A stretch of DNA of 64,000 nt from Campylobacterota bacterium (GTDB lineage: Bacteria > Babelota > Babeliae > Babelales > RVW-14). Below the pieces are notes generated by a model. It did no database searches. It had not been told where the DNA came from and was given only the letters and a program-made list of their open reading frames with translations. The stretch is from the NCBI GenBank assembly GCA_020633995.1, contig JACKCO010000004.1:434001-498000 (forward strand). The letters are read 5' to 3'. The position numbers and the translations under genes were made by a program. Positions 35,394 to 45,100 of the stretch are shown here, piece after piece (the stretch's first letter is position 1; every line of letters begins with the position of its first letter).

Positions 35394-36137
35394 ATGAAAA
35401 TGCTGGCTTTATTCATTATCTTTCTGCTCACCACTTGTGTAACAGAAAGCTCTTTACCAAATCAGACCAGACACACCTACACAAAACAAAATGGTTTAGA
35501 AATTCTTCTAGCTTTATCAAAAGCAGCGATAACTGGCTATTCCTTTAATCCAAACACACAGAATTCATCTGCCACAACGCACACCACTCTGGCTGTTCTT
35601 AAAGACTTAGCATCACTTGGCAATGCCACAGCATCTCACTGCAACAAATCACAAAGCGCAAGCTTACACTACCGTTACGTATGGATGTTATATGACATAC
35701 ACCATCTACTTTACCATCTTTGGTTATACATCTCCGGAGATAATGATTCACGCAGTGAGCTAATGCGTAACTTTTTTAATAAAAGCGATTGTAACCGCGT
35801 CAATAACATTATTCAATTGCTGCATTACTCACTCGCAACTCTACAAAGTATATGCGGAACAAATATTGCACTAACTATTCCACAGGATAACTATCTCGAG
35901 GAATGCTACCTATTGCAAGCTATTGAGGCATTCACTAGGAGCCTAACCGAATGTTTTATACACAAAAACACTCAATATCTGACAAAGCCCCATCTTGTTT
36001 TTATTTTGGCAAACTTGGCTTACACAACTTATTACATTCACAGCTACATTAACAGCCCACAAAAAACTGCTGAAAAAAAGAAAAAAATTAAAGAACTTGG
36101 TAGCCTTATAAATTTATTTGCTGACGATGTTTTTTAA
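35394..36137 (+). CDS. short secreted protein, distant member of the paralogous family
   Basis: This 247-residue protein has a signal peptide (about 1-20, FIIFLLTTCVTESS) and the family helical-domain layout without an extension. Elements in order: LAVLKDLASLGNATASHC, YRYVWMLYDIHHLLYHLW (like LRRTVYLLYDAKNLFADLL in the gene at 5345), a linker, then the closing helix LVFILANLAYTTYYIH. ATG 35394 has GAGGGGGA 7 bases upstream; a start at 35331 is disfavoured. It lies 20 kb from the main cluster, between murD and the DNA ligase. Its stop is only 6 bases before the end of the convergent ligase gene. The match is by pattern and spacing, weaker than for the clustered members. Confidence 0.72.
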   Translation: MKMLALFIIFLLTTCVTESSLPNQTRHTYTKQNGLEILLALSKAAITGYSFNPNTQNSSATTHTTLAVLKDLASLGNATASHCNKSQSASLHYRYVWMLYDIHHLLYHLWLYISGDNDSRSELMRNFFNKSDCNRVNNIIQLLHYSLATLQSICGTNIALTIPQDNYLEECYLLQAIEAFTRSLTECFIHKNTQYLTKPHLVFILANLAYTTYYIHSYINSPQKTAEKKKKIKELGSLINLFADDVF

Positions 36138-36143
36138 GGCAAA

Positions 36144-37889
36144 CTATGCACTTTGCAGCTCATATAGCGAAATAAGCTCTTCAACTGTTGTTGCATGAGT
36201 TGGTGATTTATCTGAACGTTGACTAACAATGCGAGGGAAGCGTAGTGCAATTCCCCTCTTTGTTGACGTCTTTCCGGCTTGATGAAGGGGTGAGCGAGTC
36301 AGCTCATCAGCATACACAACACACACGAGCTTTGGGGCCACCCACACATCAGGATGTAGTTCCTTTGAACAGACAACCTGTACTGGTTTTTCATTAACAG
36401 CATACTGATCACACGCCTTTTTATACTCAACCCACTCCTCATCACTTAAGCCGGTTCCAATCTTTGCAACAGTAGCAAAATTATCTTTTTTCTCGTCATA
36501 CACGGCAACAAGTAATGCGCCTATTCCCAATGCTGCTCGTTTACCCCGTCCATGATAATAACCCACTATGACACAATCTAGCGTATCCTGCACGCCAGAT
36601 TTTTTTGAATGTGTCTTCTTTAATTTGATCCAATTGAAGTTTCTTTTCCCTGGTTGATATGGTGCATCTCTACGCTTGACCACAAGCCCTTCAAGCCCTA
36701 AGGCTATCACCTCGTCAAAATAGTCTTGCAGCGAATCTGAATCATTAAAGGGAATTTCTTGTATCGGTAAAACAATGGTTGAGTCAGTAATTTTTTTAGG
36801 ACAAAGATCCAACAAAGTATCTCGCCTATCGTGATGCGGCTTATCCAACAGCGATTGACCATTCACATACAGACAATCAAAGAGATACAACTTAAGAGGA
36901 TAATCCTCAACAAATTTTTCAACATCATATTTACGCTTACGCTTTACCGTTTCTTGAAATGGTAAAAAGTTACCGCTATTTGGATCAAAGGCAATTGCCT
37001 CGCCTTCAGCTATCAAAGAGTCAACGTTGAGATTTTTAACTGCATCATATAAATCAGGAAACATGTCGGTCATATCCTGCAAATTGCGAGAAAAAAAACG
37101 TATATTTTTGTTTTTATCTACATGAATTTGCAGACGAAACCCATCAATTTTCGGCTGCGCAACACACATCCCAATTTTTTTGATAACCGCTTTGGCATCT
37201 TTCAAACGTTCTGCTGCCGCAGGCCTGATGGGAATGCCCGGTGTTACATCAATCGATGCTAAACCCTTTTTCCCTTTCTCTTTAAGCACAATCACAATTA
37301 AGCCAATGTCGGCGCAAATATTATATGCATGTTCAAGTTCTTTGCGCAACGACTTATCACCAACTTCCATCCATGAAAATGCGTCAAGTAAGGTCATATC
37401 AGAAAAACCAAGCCTCAGTTTCCCCAGTATTATACGTATGACAAACTTTGCTGATACAGGATCGAGTTTTTTCAGCAAACTAAGCATCGCAGCCTCTTTT
37501 GCCTCCTGTGACCCCCTTCCCGTCAGCTCGAGAAAATCCGAAAGGGCACCATAAACATACTCCAGTGTTTGATCTATGTGGCTACTTCTTTGCCAATCAC
37601 CTTGTGCGGCAATACTGCCACTATCACCCAATCTTGCTGCTTGCTTGGAAATAGCTTGGAGAGAATAGCCAAGCAGTTGAGCTAATACTTTGTTCATACT
37701 CTTTTGTGCAAAGTTGAACTGTACCTGCATGTAGGGAGGTTTTAAAGAGCCCAACGTCAAATATGCAATCATGCCAGCCTCGGCAGGACTTGCTTTGCTA
37801 AATAAATCAGCAAGCAACTTAGTCATCGTTAGACGAGCAGATTCTTGTTCTATCTCTTCAAACGCCTGGGCTACATGCACAAATTTCAT
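36144..37889 (-). CDS. archaeal-type ATP-dependent DNA ligase
   Basis: This 581-residue enzyme seals nicks using ATP. The N-terminal DNA-binding domain covers about 1-215 (KLRLGFSDMTLLDAF is characteristic). The adenylation motif is KIDGFR with the nucleophile K247, followed by FSRNLQDMTDMFPDL, LYLFDCLYVNG (motif IIIa), EGLVVKRRDAPYQPG (motif IV) and WIKLKK (motif V). The OB domain follows with IGTGLSDEEW and a C-terminal GIALRFPRIV. The length and the DNA-binding domain match the archaeal/eukaryal ligase I type, not the short accessory LigD type or NAD-dependent LigA. No LigA is in this window, so whether this is the replicative ligase is open. It is followed on the same strand by no partner; plsY lies 4 bases upstream. 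Confidence 0.93.
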   Translation of the reverse strand: MKFVHVAQAFEEIEQESARLTMTKLLADLFSKASPAEAGMIAYLTLGSLKPPYMQVQFNFAQKSMNKVLAQLLGYSLQAISKQAARLGDSGSIAAQGDWQRSSHIDQTLEYVYGALSDFLELTGRGSQEAKEAAMLSLLKKLDPVSAKFVIRIILGKLRLGFSDMTLLDAFSWMEVGDKSLRKELEHAYNICADIGLIVIVLKEKGKKGLASIDVTPGIPIRPAAAERLKDAKAVIKKIGMCVAQPKIDGFRLQIHVDKNKNIRFFSRNLQDMTDMFPDLYDAVKNLNVDSLIAEGEAIAFDPNSGNFLPFQETVKRKRKYDVEKFVEDYPLKLYLFDCLYVNGQSLLDKPHHDRRDTLLDLCPKKITDSTIVLPIQEIPFNDSDSLQDYFDEVIALGLEGLVVKRRDAPYQPGKRNFNWIKLKKTHSKKSGVQDTLDCVIVGYYHGRGKRAALGIGALLVAVYDEKKDNFATVAKIGTGLSDEEWVEYKKACDQYAVNEKPVQVVCSKELHPDVWVAPKLVCVVYADELTRSPLHQAGKTSTKRGIALRFPRIVSQRSDKSPTHATTVEELISLYELQSA

Positions 37890-37893
37890 ATGC

Positions 37894-38493
37894 TCACCTT
37901 CTCAGATTGTGCCGTAAAAAATTTATAATATTTTGGTAATGCATAACCAATGACCAGATAAACAAACAAACCAAAAATGTAAAGAACGTATCTAGCCCAT
38001 AAAATACAGCATAAAAAACAAGGAGCACTGCTATGCTCACAAGTGATGCAATAAAGGGCTGTGCAAAAACAACAAGCATAACTAGCCACGTCAGTACAAA
38101 CAAGATAATACAAGGGAACGGTACAAAGTATGTCACGATGCCAAGTCCAGTAGCAACTCCTTTCCCACCCTTGAAGTTCAAAAAAACTGAAAACGCATTA
38201 CCTAAAAGCAACGCTGCGGCCAGCACATACAAAAAGTACTGAGCTGAATCAGAACCATTTATCCGGCAAGCAACACACTTCAGAAAAATAAATGCTTTTG
38301 CAGCATCAATAAAAAAAATATACGCAAAATACTGCAAGCCTAAGACTCGTGCAACATTACTTGCACCGATATTACCAGAACCATGCCTCGTGATATCAAT
38401 CCCTTTTGCTAAGCGAGCAAAAACGTACCCTGTTGGAAAGGACCCAACCAGATACGCTAATACTAGTAATAAAAAGGGAGAGGCTTCATACAT
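37894..38493 (-). CDS. plsY: acyl-phosphate glycerol-3-phosphate acyltransferase PlsY
   Basis: This 199-residue integral membrane protein makes lysophosphatidic acid from acyl-phosphate and glycerol-3-phosphate, the first committed step of phospholipid synthesis. Family motifs: YLVGSFPTGYVFARLAKGID, HGSGNIGASNVARVLG and GNAFSVFLNFKGGKGVATGLG; these contain the conserved Gly, Asn and Lys residues of the active site. About five to seven helices. The DNA ligase start follows 4 bases after its stop, so the two are co-transcribed. No plsX is in the window. tRNA-Met lies just upstream. Confidence 0.93.
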   Translation of the reverse strand: MYEASPFLLLVLAYLVGSFPTGYVFARLAKGIDITRHGSGNIGASNVARVLGLQYFAYIFFIDAAKAFIFLKCVACRINGSDSAQYFLYVLAAALLLGNAFSVFLNFKGGKGVATGLGIVTYFVPFPCIILFVLTWLVMLVVFAQPFIASLVSIAVLLVFYAVFYGLDTFFTFLVCLFIWSLVMHYQNIINFLRHNLRR

Positions 38494-38510
38494 AACTTCT
38501 ACAAGGGAAA

Positions 38511-38587
38511 TGGTAGCGGCGCAGGGATTCGAACCCAGGACCTACGGATTATGATTCCGTCGCTCTAACCAACTGAGCTACGCCGCC
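38511..38587 (-). tRNA. tRNA with anticodon CAT, probably elongator Met
   Basis: Acceptor stem GGCGGCG / CGCCGCT (one G-T pair), D arm GCTCAGTTGGTTAGAGC, anticodon stem ACGGA / TCCGT with loop ATCATAA (anticodon CAT), T arm TTCGAAT, and an encoded CCA. The standard G-pairing at position 1 excludes initiator Met. A CAT tRNA can also be the lysidine-modified Ile tRNA; I cannot exclude it, but elongator Met is favoured by its general similarity. Confidence 0.85.
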
Positions 38588-38598
38588 ACGAAAATTGA

Positions 38599-40248
38599 CT
38601 AAAATTTCATTTCTTTGATGCCAAACATATCAAGCAAGAAAACAAACATTGCCTTGAGGAAATAAATACCCGAAAGCAGTGTTGCCACAATCCCTGCCAT
38701 CAACGTCACGGCAAAACCTTTAATAGCCGGCCCACCAAATTGGTAAAGCACCAAACCCGTCAAAAAGGTCGTTATATTAGAATCCATGATAACAGCCATC
38801 GCACCACCAAACCCATGGTTAATAGCAGTACGCAGGCCTGTACCCGCTGCAAGCTCTTCCTTAATTCGTTCATAGATCAAAATGGAAGCATCGATAGCCA
38901 TCCCAATGGTAAGTACTATACCAGCAACACCAGGAAGCGTCAATGTAGCCTTAAGATAAGATAAACAAACAAGTGTTAGGAAAATATTACATACAAGTGC
39001 AATAACCGCTAATAAACCCGGAATTTTGTAGTACAAGATGCTAAATATAAATACCAAGAGCAAGGCTATCAAACATGACATAATACCACTATTAATCGAA
39101 TCTTGTCCGAGAGAAGCCCCTACACGATTCTCCTGCTCAATCTTGAGTGGCGCATGCAACGCACCGGACTTAAGGACCAACGCAAGATCAAATGCTTCAT
39201 TGCGCGTAAAGTTCCCCGAAATCTGTCCAGAACCCCCACTCAACTCTTGCTTGATGTTTGGCGCCATGTAAACAACATCATCAATAATAATACCTAAATT
39301 ACGGCCAATATTATTACCTGTTAACTCTGCAAATTCACGGCCTCCGGCGCTATCAAGTTTAAAACTAACAACTGGGCGGTTAAACTCATCATACTCTACA
39401 CGAGCTGAAACCATACGATCACCCGTAAGGTCAGGAAAAGCCGAAACTAGGTACCAACGCGTTTCCTGTTCTCCCTCTTCCACTCGACCAGGAATAATCA
39501 TCTTATCAGATGGCAAATCATGATCAAAGTCGTCCAACAAACTATCTTTCGTCGCTGCAACCTTCTCGACAATTTTAAATTCCAGGTGTGCGGTTTTTGT
39601 AATCACTGATTTAACATGCTCAGGATCGTCAATACCAGGAAGTTGTACCACAACTTGGCGATCACCATGTTCTTGCACAACAATACCTTCAACCCCATAA
39701 CCACCCAAACGATTACTTAGTACATTAACTGCCTGTTCAATTGCGCCAGTACGTATTTCTAATTCAACCTCAGGTGCAAGCATTACCTCTACTGCAGCCT
39801 CAGACTGCTTGACACGAAGCAATCCCTTGCGCACATCCTTCAGTAAATTAGCGCAGGCTCGAGCGGCTTCATCATTTGCAAACTCAAGCTCTATACGATC
39901 ACCAAGTACTTGTTTTTTAGTAGGAAGCGATCTTAAACCCTTTGTTTGAAACAAAGTATCAAAGTTTTTATTTTCTAGAGCCAACTTATTTTCAATTGCT
40001 TTTTCAAGTTCAACACCAAGCACCAAATACGTTCCACCCGCTAAATCAATTCCTTTTTTGACATGGGTCAATTTAAGAGCCCGTCCATAACGTTGTACGC
40101 TATCCCAAATAGACTCTTGCTTATCCACTTCAACAACAAGTGCTTTTTTATCAAATGAAAAAATAAAGTAGGAACAGACGATAAGGGCTGCAATCCACAG
40201 CATAAACGGAGAAAAAAGAACTCGGCCAAGTCGCGCCTGGGTATTCAT
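38599..40248 (-). CDS. secD: protein translocase subunit SecD
   Basis: This 549-residue inner-membrane protein aids SecYEG export using the proton gradient. One N-terminal helix is followed by VKKGIDLAGGTYLVLGV (D1 motif), the large periplasmic P1 domain with VLSNRLGGYGVEGIVVQEHG and VVQLPGIDDPE, then KLDSAGGREFAELTGNNIGR, and a C-terminal five-helix RND part with GVAGIVLTIGMAIDASILIYERIKEEL and NSNITTFLTGLVLY-like sequence. It contains only SecD; the SecF half is neither fused nor adjacent (tRNA-Met and plsY follow). It lies between two tRNA genes on the same strand. Confidence 0.94.
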   Translation of the reverse strand: MNTQARLGRVLFSPFMLWIAALIVCSYFIFSFDKKALVVEVDKQESIWDSVQRYGRALKLTHVKKGIDLAGGTYLVLGVELEKAIENKLALENKNFDTLFQTKGLRSLPTKKQVLGDRIELEFANDEAARACANLLKDVRKGLLRVKQSEAAVEVMLAPEVELEIRTGAIEQAVNVLSNRLGGYGVEGIVVQEHGDRQVVVQLPGIDDPEHVKSVITKTAHLEFKIVEKVAATKDSLLDDFDHDLPSDKMIIPGRVEEGEQETRWYLVSAFPDLTGDRMVSARVEYDEFNRPVVSFKLDSAGGREFAELTGNNIGRNLGIIIDDVVYMAPNIKQELSGGSGQISGNFTRNEAFDLALVLKSGALHAPLKIEQENRVGASLGQDSINSGIMSCLIALLLVFIFSILYYKIPGLLAVIALVCNIFLTLVCLSYLKATLTLPGVAGIVLTIGMAIDASILIYERIKEELAAGTGLRTAINHGFGGAMAVIMDSNITTFLTGLVLYQFGGPAIKGFAVTLMAGIVATLLSGIYFLKAMFVFLLDMFGIKEMKF

Positions 40249-40285
40249 CTAATACTCCCTTTTGAAAATAAATTGGTACAAAAAA

Positions 40286-40372
40286 TGGTGCCGAGGAGGG
40301 GACTCGAACCCCTATGGGATTTCTCCCGCTGCCCCCTTAAAGCAGTGCGTCTACCAGTTTCGCCACCTCGGC
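40286..40372 (-). tRNA. tRNA-Leu, anticodon reads AAG
   Basis: The 87-base class II tRNA has acceptor stem GCCGAGG / CCTCGGC, D stem GCG / CGC, a long variable arm (GGGA-GAAA-TCCC), a T arm with TTCGAGT and an encoded CCA, all typical of tRNA-Leu. The anticodon stem pairs as CTGCT / GGCAG (closing T-G pair) with loop TTAAGGG, placing AAG at 34-36. Shifting by one base to read TAA would leave the stem without pairing. AAG is uncommon in bacterial Leu tRNAs. Confidence 0.88.
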
Positions 40373-40709
40373 AACAGATTCAAATTATCACGCGTTTTAG
40401 AGTTTAATATGCCAAAATAATTTTGTACAGGATCTTTTGCTGCTAAAACATTGCAAAAATGTATCAAATGATCTGACACTTTGCAAGCCATAAAAAGTTT
40501 TTTTATCAATTTTTCAAAAACTTTTGCTTTCCGCTTTCTCGAGTCGCAATATCTCGACAGCCTCTAATAGAGGCATTAATGACAAAACCAATCTAACATT
40601 TACAGCAAAAGACTCTATGATTTTGTACAAATCATAACCTAAAGAAATACAAATTAAAACCTCGCAAGTCTTGCTGGGGCCGACAAAAAATAGTCAGCCC
40701 CCCACAATC
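40373..40709. other. 337-base gene-free interval with one hairpin
   Basis: I see no gene here. It is AT-rich with scattered A and T runs. A possible terminator-like hairpin lies at 40676-40703 (GGGGCCGAC paired imperfectly with GTCAGCCCC) just after the end of the minus-strand gene at 40710; it lacks a clear T run on that strand, so it is only a weak candidate. Confidence 0.35.
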
Positions 40710-41918
40710 TTACGGGTCATTGGAAAAACTACTCAGGCCTGCCCCTTTCTCCTCACTACAACCGGGAGAAAAAGTGTCACCAACAGCTATGCTTGTCTGA
40801 CGCCCTCCCGAAAGCTTTTGGCAGAATGCTTCTTCCAAATCCCTAGTACCTACAAAGCGTGCCTTTGAATCACAATCCGGCCTGGTAAAAATAGATCGGT
40901 ATCCACATGGCAACAACAACTTTTTCAAAAGATCAAGCTGATATATTTCGATCACAACTACAATTCTTGACACATCGTTGGTTTCAAAAATACTAAGTAA
41001 CACACTTAATGTGTAAAAAAGGTCTCCCATCCTTTCTATAACCTCACTAACTTGAGCATATTTCTTTGTATAGCCAAACGCTTCAAAATCAATGCCATAA
41101 CCTTCTTGTAATAGTTTAAGACGACTTTGCTGCCAATGAGTAAATCCTTGCCACGACTCATTAGACATTGTTGGATATATCTGCATAAAATTATTTACGG
41201 CATTTTCAAGCGCTTCTACAACAAATTTTGACCTGTCATAATCGTTGCCTTGCTGTTTTTTCAGCTCACTAATAAAACAGTCAGTTGCAAGCTTTAATAA
41301 ACTGGTACTTCCATCGCATTCGCCCTTCAGCTCTTTCAGCTCATTGTACAAATCCCTCAGCTCATAAAGTGCTTCGTCAATAACGGTGAGTCCCAATCTC
41401 GAAGCACGTTCAATAATGGCACACCGTAACTTATTGTATTCCTCAAAGAGTTTATCCCAGGTTATGTCATAAACATTGAGTGTGCGACCCTCTTGCACTC
41501 CCTCTGGCGGCAACCCCCAAAGAGGCGGTATAGGTGTAAAAAAATCTTGATACCCCAAAAGCCAGTAGCGACACTCAACATTTTCAAGCCGAGCATCACG
41601 TCGAGCCCATTCCTCATACAATAACGCACCCATACCTCCAGAAATCTCCCGTGCTTGCTGAAAATCATAAATTCCCCGCCAATCAAGCGCAAGCCAGGCC
41701 ATATCATCATCCTGCTGTTGTTGCACACGCAGTACGTCCATCTGCACCTCCTGCAGGGTTGCTCGCTCCTGCTGCGAAAAGTCTTGTCCATCCACAGCAA
41801 GCACATGAATAGTTTGGTCACCAGGTCCTGAAAGCACGTCAACCTCCACTATAAGGCCATATACCCTTAAATTTCCAATTAAAGCCATCATAAGAAAAAC
41901 TTTTTGACAAACATTCAT
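40710..41918 (-). CDS. secreted orphan protein (402 residues)
   Basis: The start ATG 41918 has AGGGGAG 5 bases upstream. A signal peptide (about 1-22, VFLMMALIGNLRVYGLIVE) precedes a mixed helical body with an aromatic/Pro patch (YQDFFTPIPPLWGLPPEG near 120), long helices (about 150-290), and a Cys-containing C-terminal part (LPCGYRSIFTRPDCDSK). No homologue or motif was recognised. It is the last minus-strand gene before the giant plus-strand genes and diverges from them, with about 200 bases between. Confidence 0.7.
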   Translation of the reverse strand: MNVCQKVFLMMALIGNLRVYGLIVEVDVLSGPGDQTIHVLAVDGQDFSQQERATLQEVQMDVLRVQQQQDDDMAWLALDWRGIYDFQQAREISGGMGALLYEEWARRDARLENVECRYWLLGYQDFFTPIPPLWGLPPEGVQEGRTLNVYDITWDKLFEEYNKLRCAIIERASRLGLTVIDEALYELRDLYNELKELKGECDGSTSLLKLATDCFISELKKQQGNDYDRSKFVVEALENAVNNFMQIYPTMSNESWQGFTHWQQSRLKLLQEGYGIDFEAFGYTKKYAQVSEVIERMGDLFYTLSVLLSIFETNDVSRIVVVIEIYQLDLLKKLLLPCGYRSIFTRPDCDSKARFVGTRDLEEAFCQKLSGGRQTSIAVGDTFSPGCSEEKGAGLSSFSNDP

Positions 41919-42115
41919 ACCAACTCCCCTTCTGAAAGTGCCACTCATCCTTCTTTATTTTTTTTATTTTCAAATAGAATTATTGACTATGCATTGCTAT
42001 ATTTTGTTATTCTTAATTGTGTAGAACTATGCATTCAAAAAGCGACAAAAATATAAAAAACACCAAACATGGCTTTATATAAAGCATTTTTTCGATTTTG
42101 AGGGGAGAAGTGGGA

Positions 42116-42199
42116 ATGCTTCTTTGCATGTTGCAATCACTACAACCAAAGCTCATAACTGCGTACAAGAGAGCTATTAGAACAATCATGGTGCTATGA
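42116..42199 (+). other. 27-codon ORF overlapping the first giant gene's start
   Basis: AGGGGAG lies 8 bases before an ATG at 42116, and the frame ends at TGA 42197-42199, overlapping the ATGATG start of the giant gene. This is the best ribosome site in the region; the giant gene's own start has none nearby. The peptide (MLLCMLQSLQPKLITAYKRA, then IRTIMVL) has no known relative. It could be a leader that couples translation, or a chance frame. Confidence 0.4.
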
Positions 42200-45100
42200 T
42201 GAACAGAAAACGATTACTGTCGTTACTTTTCATAGTAACGACAGTACTTTCACTGCAAAATTCTGTACACACACGTAGTATTGAATACGGTGATGCAGCA
42301 CTACTTTTCACCGTAGGAAACACTTCCGTGGTTGGCTCTCCCGTGGAGCTTTGGGAGCCACAAAAGCATTTATTTCACGGAGCCCCTGCCAACGACGCCA
42401 GAAGCCGCTGGGTTATTGATTCCCCTTCAGGCAAGACTGGCATCGTCAAAAATGGTGATGTCATTCAACTCAGAAACGGTTGGAAAAATAACTATTCTAT
42501 GTACACACAAGCGGGTCTAGCATTTGGAAACGTTGCCCCATCTGGAACACTTCCCACAGGAGGGACACCCATCAAATGGACTGATGATCCTTATTCATCG
42601 GCTCAAGAACTTACTAATCGCTACTGGATTGTTCAGATTGATGGAAAAGCAACTGGTGCAAATTGGGATCATACTGATCTAGTCCAATTCAAACACCAAG
42701 CAACAAACAGTTACATGATTATGTCTTCAGTCACCATCGATGTCCGCAGAGACAATGAATACACAGGTACTGACTATCGAAAAGCACTAGGGACACAACC
42801 TGGCAGTGGAACAACGTTTCGAGTAGACCAAGTAGAAAACAAAGATCTCACTCAACCTGACTCACCAGCCAGTTCAACAGAACCTATGCCAGCACCAACC
42901 GGCATGGAAGACAACGTCTGGTGCATAACCTCAACAAACGACATCTTCTTTCGCGAGGGCATTACCACCGCGGTGCCTAAAGGTACCAGCTGGTCTCAAA
43001 TTACTGGGCTCAAGGCTAAAGAACTTGCCGTTTCACCCGAAGGTTCTGTCTGGGCTATTGACCTCAGTGACCAAATATTTTTCAGAACCGGCATTACACA
43101 AGACAACCCTAAAGGTAGCAGCTGGACCCAAGTATCAGGACTACTAAACCAAATTGCCCTGGGCCCTAACGGCCAACTCTGGGGTAAAAACTCAAGCAAC
43201 ACACTGTTTGTCAGAACTGGCATTACTCAAGCCGCGCCCATGGGAACCACTTGGGAAGTTGTTGATCAGAATATTGCCCAGGTTGCAGTCGGCGCTAACG
43301 GCTCGATTTGGGCGTTAAGCACTACAGGCGTAACTGGTGGCAATGAAATTAAATATCGCACAGGTGTAACTAGTTCAAATTTTAAGGGAACTGGATGGCA
43401 AATCGTTGCGGGCGGACTTAACCACATTGCTGTTGGTCCTAATGGGCAAGTGTGGGGGAAAAATACTTCAGCCGTAATCTTTGGCAGAACGGGTGTCACC
43501 AGCACAGACCAAATAGGGACAGGATGGAAGGACTGTGGCACCGGTAGTAGCAATATTGCTGTATCCGTCAACAACCACTGCTGGACTGCTCAAACAAATC
43601 AAAGCGTTGTTTTTTCAGCAACCGCTGATGTCAACAACATGGCATGGGAATCCGCCAGCGGCGTACTAACAAAAATTTATGCTGGTGGTAGACCCCCAGC
43701 AGCGCTCCCATTTGACCCAACCAAACATACACACAATCCACCAGCGGGAACCACATTTAATGATGCATGGCAGCTACCTGAACCAAATAGAGGCCTCATT
43801 AAATTTCAAGCAAAAGGGAATGATATTTATGTTGACCTTTCTCAACTCAAAGCAGCACAAAACAATCAGACTTATAAAGCAATTATTGGTGGATGGAGTA
43901 ATACTCAGTCAGCTATTCAAAGACTTGGTGGCATAGAACAACTAGCAGCTGTAGGTACTGATAGCACCACAAACTTCCATGACTATTGGATGTCCATTGA
44001 TGGGGGTCTTATAAAAATTGGTAAAGGCACAGAGTACGACCAAAACAAATTTATAGAACTTAATGACCCTAGCACTATCGCTAACATCATCTACGTTGGT
44101 TTTGGCGGTTGGGACCTAGCAGTAGAATTTCAAAACATTAACATTCAACCACTACCGACAGCTCCAGTGCAAACTGGCGCAACCTTTTCTGTTGCCTTTG
44201 GATATTACGACTTCTTTGGCACAGCCCTTGATATAACATCAATCATGACGCAAAAACTTCAACAAGATGCTATGCTTGATCTTCCTGCAAATCTAAACAC
44301 TTATTTTTCTCAGCCTGCTACAACAGGTAATCCTAAAGTTCTTTTGTATGGAACCATCTCTGCAGCCAGCCACCAAATTTATCACTTACAGCCAGAAGGG
44401 CAAGGTTCATACATCGGGGAAATCACAACAGCTCCCGTATCTCAAGCATTAACACGGGAAGTTGACCCAACAACAATAACTCTTCCTAGTACTTTCCCCC
44501 CAGTCTATCCACCAGCAAGCATGCAAGTCGTTAATGCAACATATACTACTGGCTCAACTCAAACCGATGTCACTACACAGCTTAAACAAAATGTTCAAGC
44601 AAATGGCTTTCCATTTGCCCCAAATATCAAACAGTTGCTCGGCAACGCTGACACCAATGTCAATACTCTCACAATTACCCTACGTATTGAAAACATCATA
44701 TCACAAGGCACAAACATTGATGTCACATTTCGTGTCACAGACAATAAACCACTCTTCCTCTATCTCTTAGATTACGCAAGCTTTGAATCTATTATGCTAC
44801 AACCCCCACAAACCGCACCCCCTACACCAATAACACCAACCCCTGCAAGCTTTACTATTTCGGGGGCGTGGTATGGCGTTGAAGGTCAAAGCAATCCAAA
44901 TGTCCAAACAACACTTTCTCAGCAACTTAATGCAGATAAATATTTGAACATGCCTGCCGGCATGGCAGCCTATTTTGGGCAGGACCCATTTCCTGGGCAA
45001 AAGAAGCAACTTGCTGTTTCACTGTCGGCTAAAGATGCCTTAGGTACAACACAAACGTACCGCCTCGACTTCAGATCTCCAGAAGGATTTGGCTCTCATC

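Noticed and set aside
42862..43690. Simple RCC1 or Kelch propeller repeats
   Set aside because: The repeat pattern (W-x-R-x-GIT, P-x-GT-x-W) fits tectonin-type repeats; RCC1 and Kelch signatures are missing.
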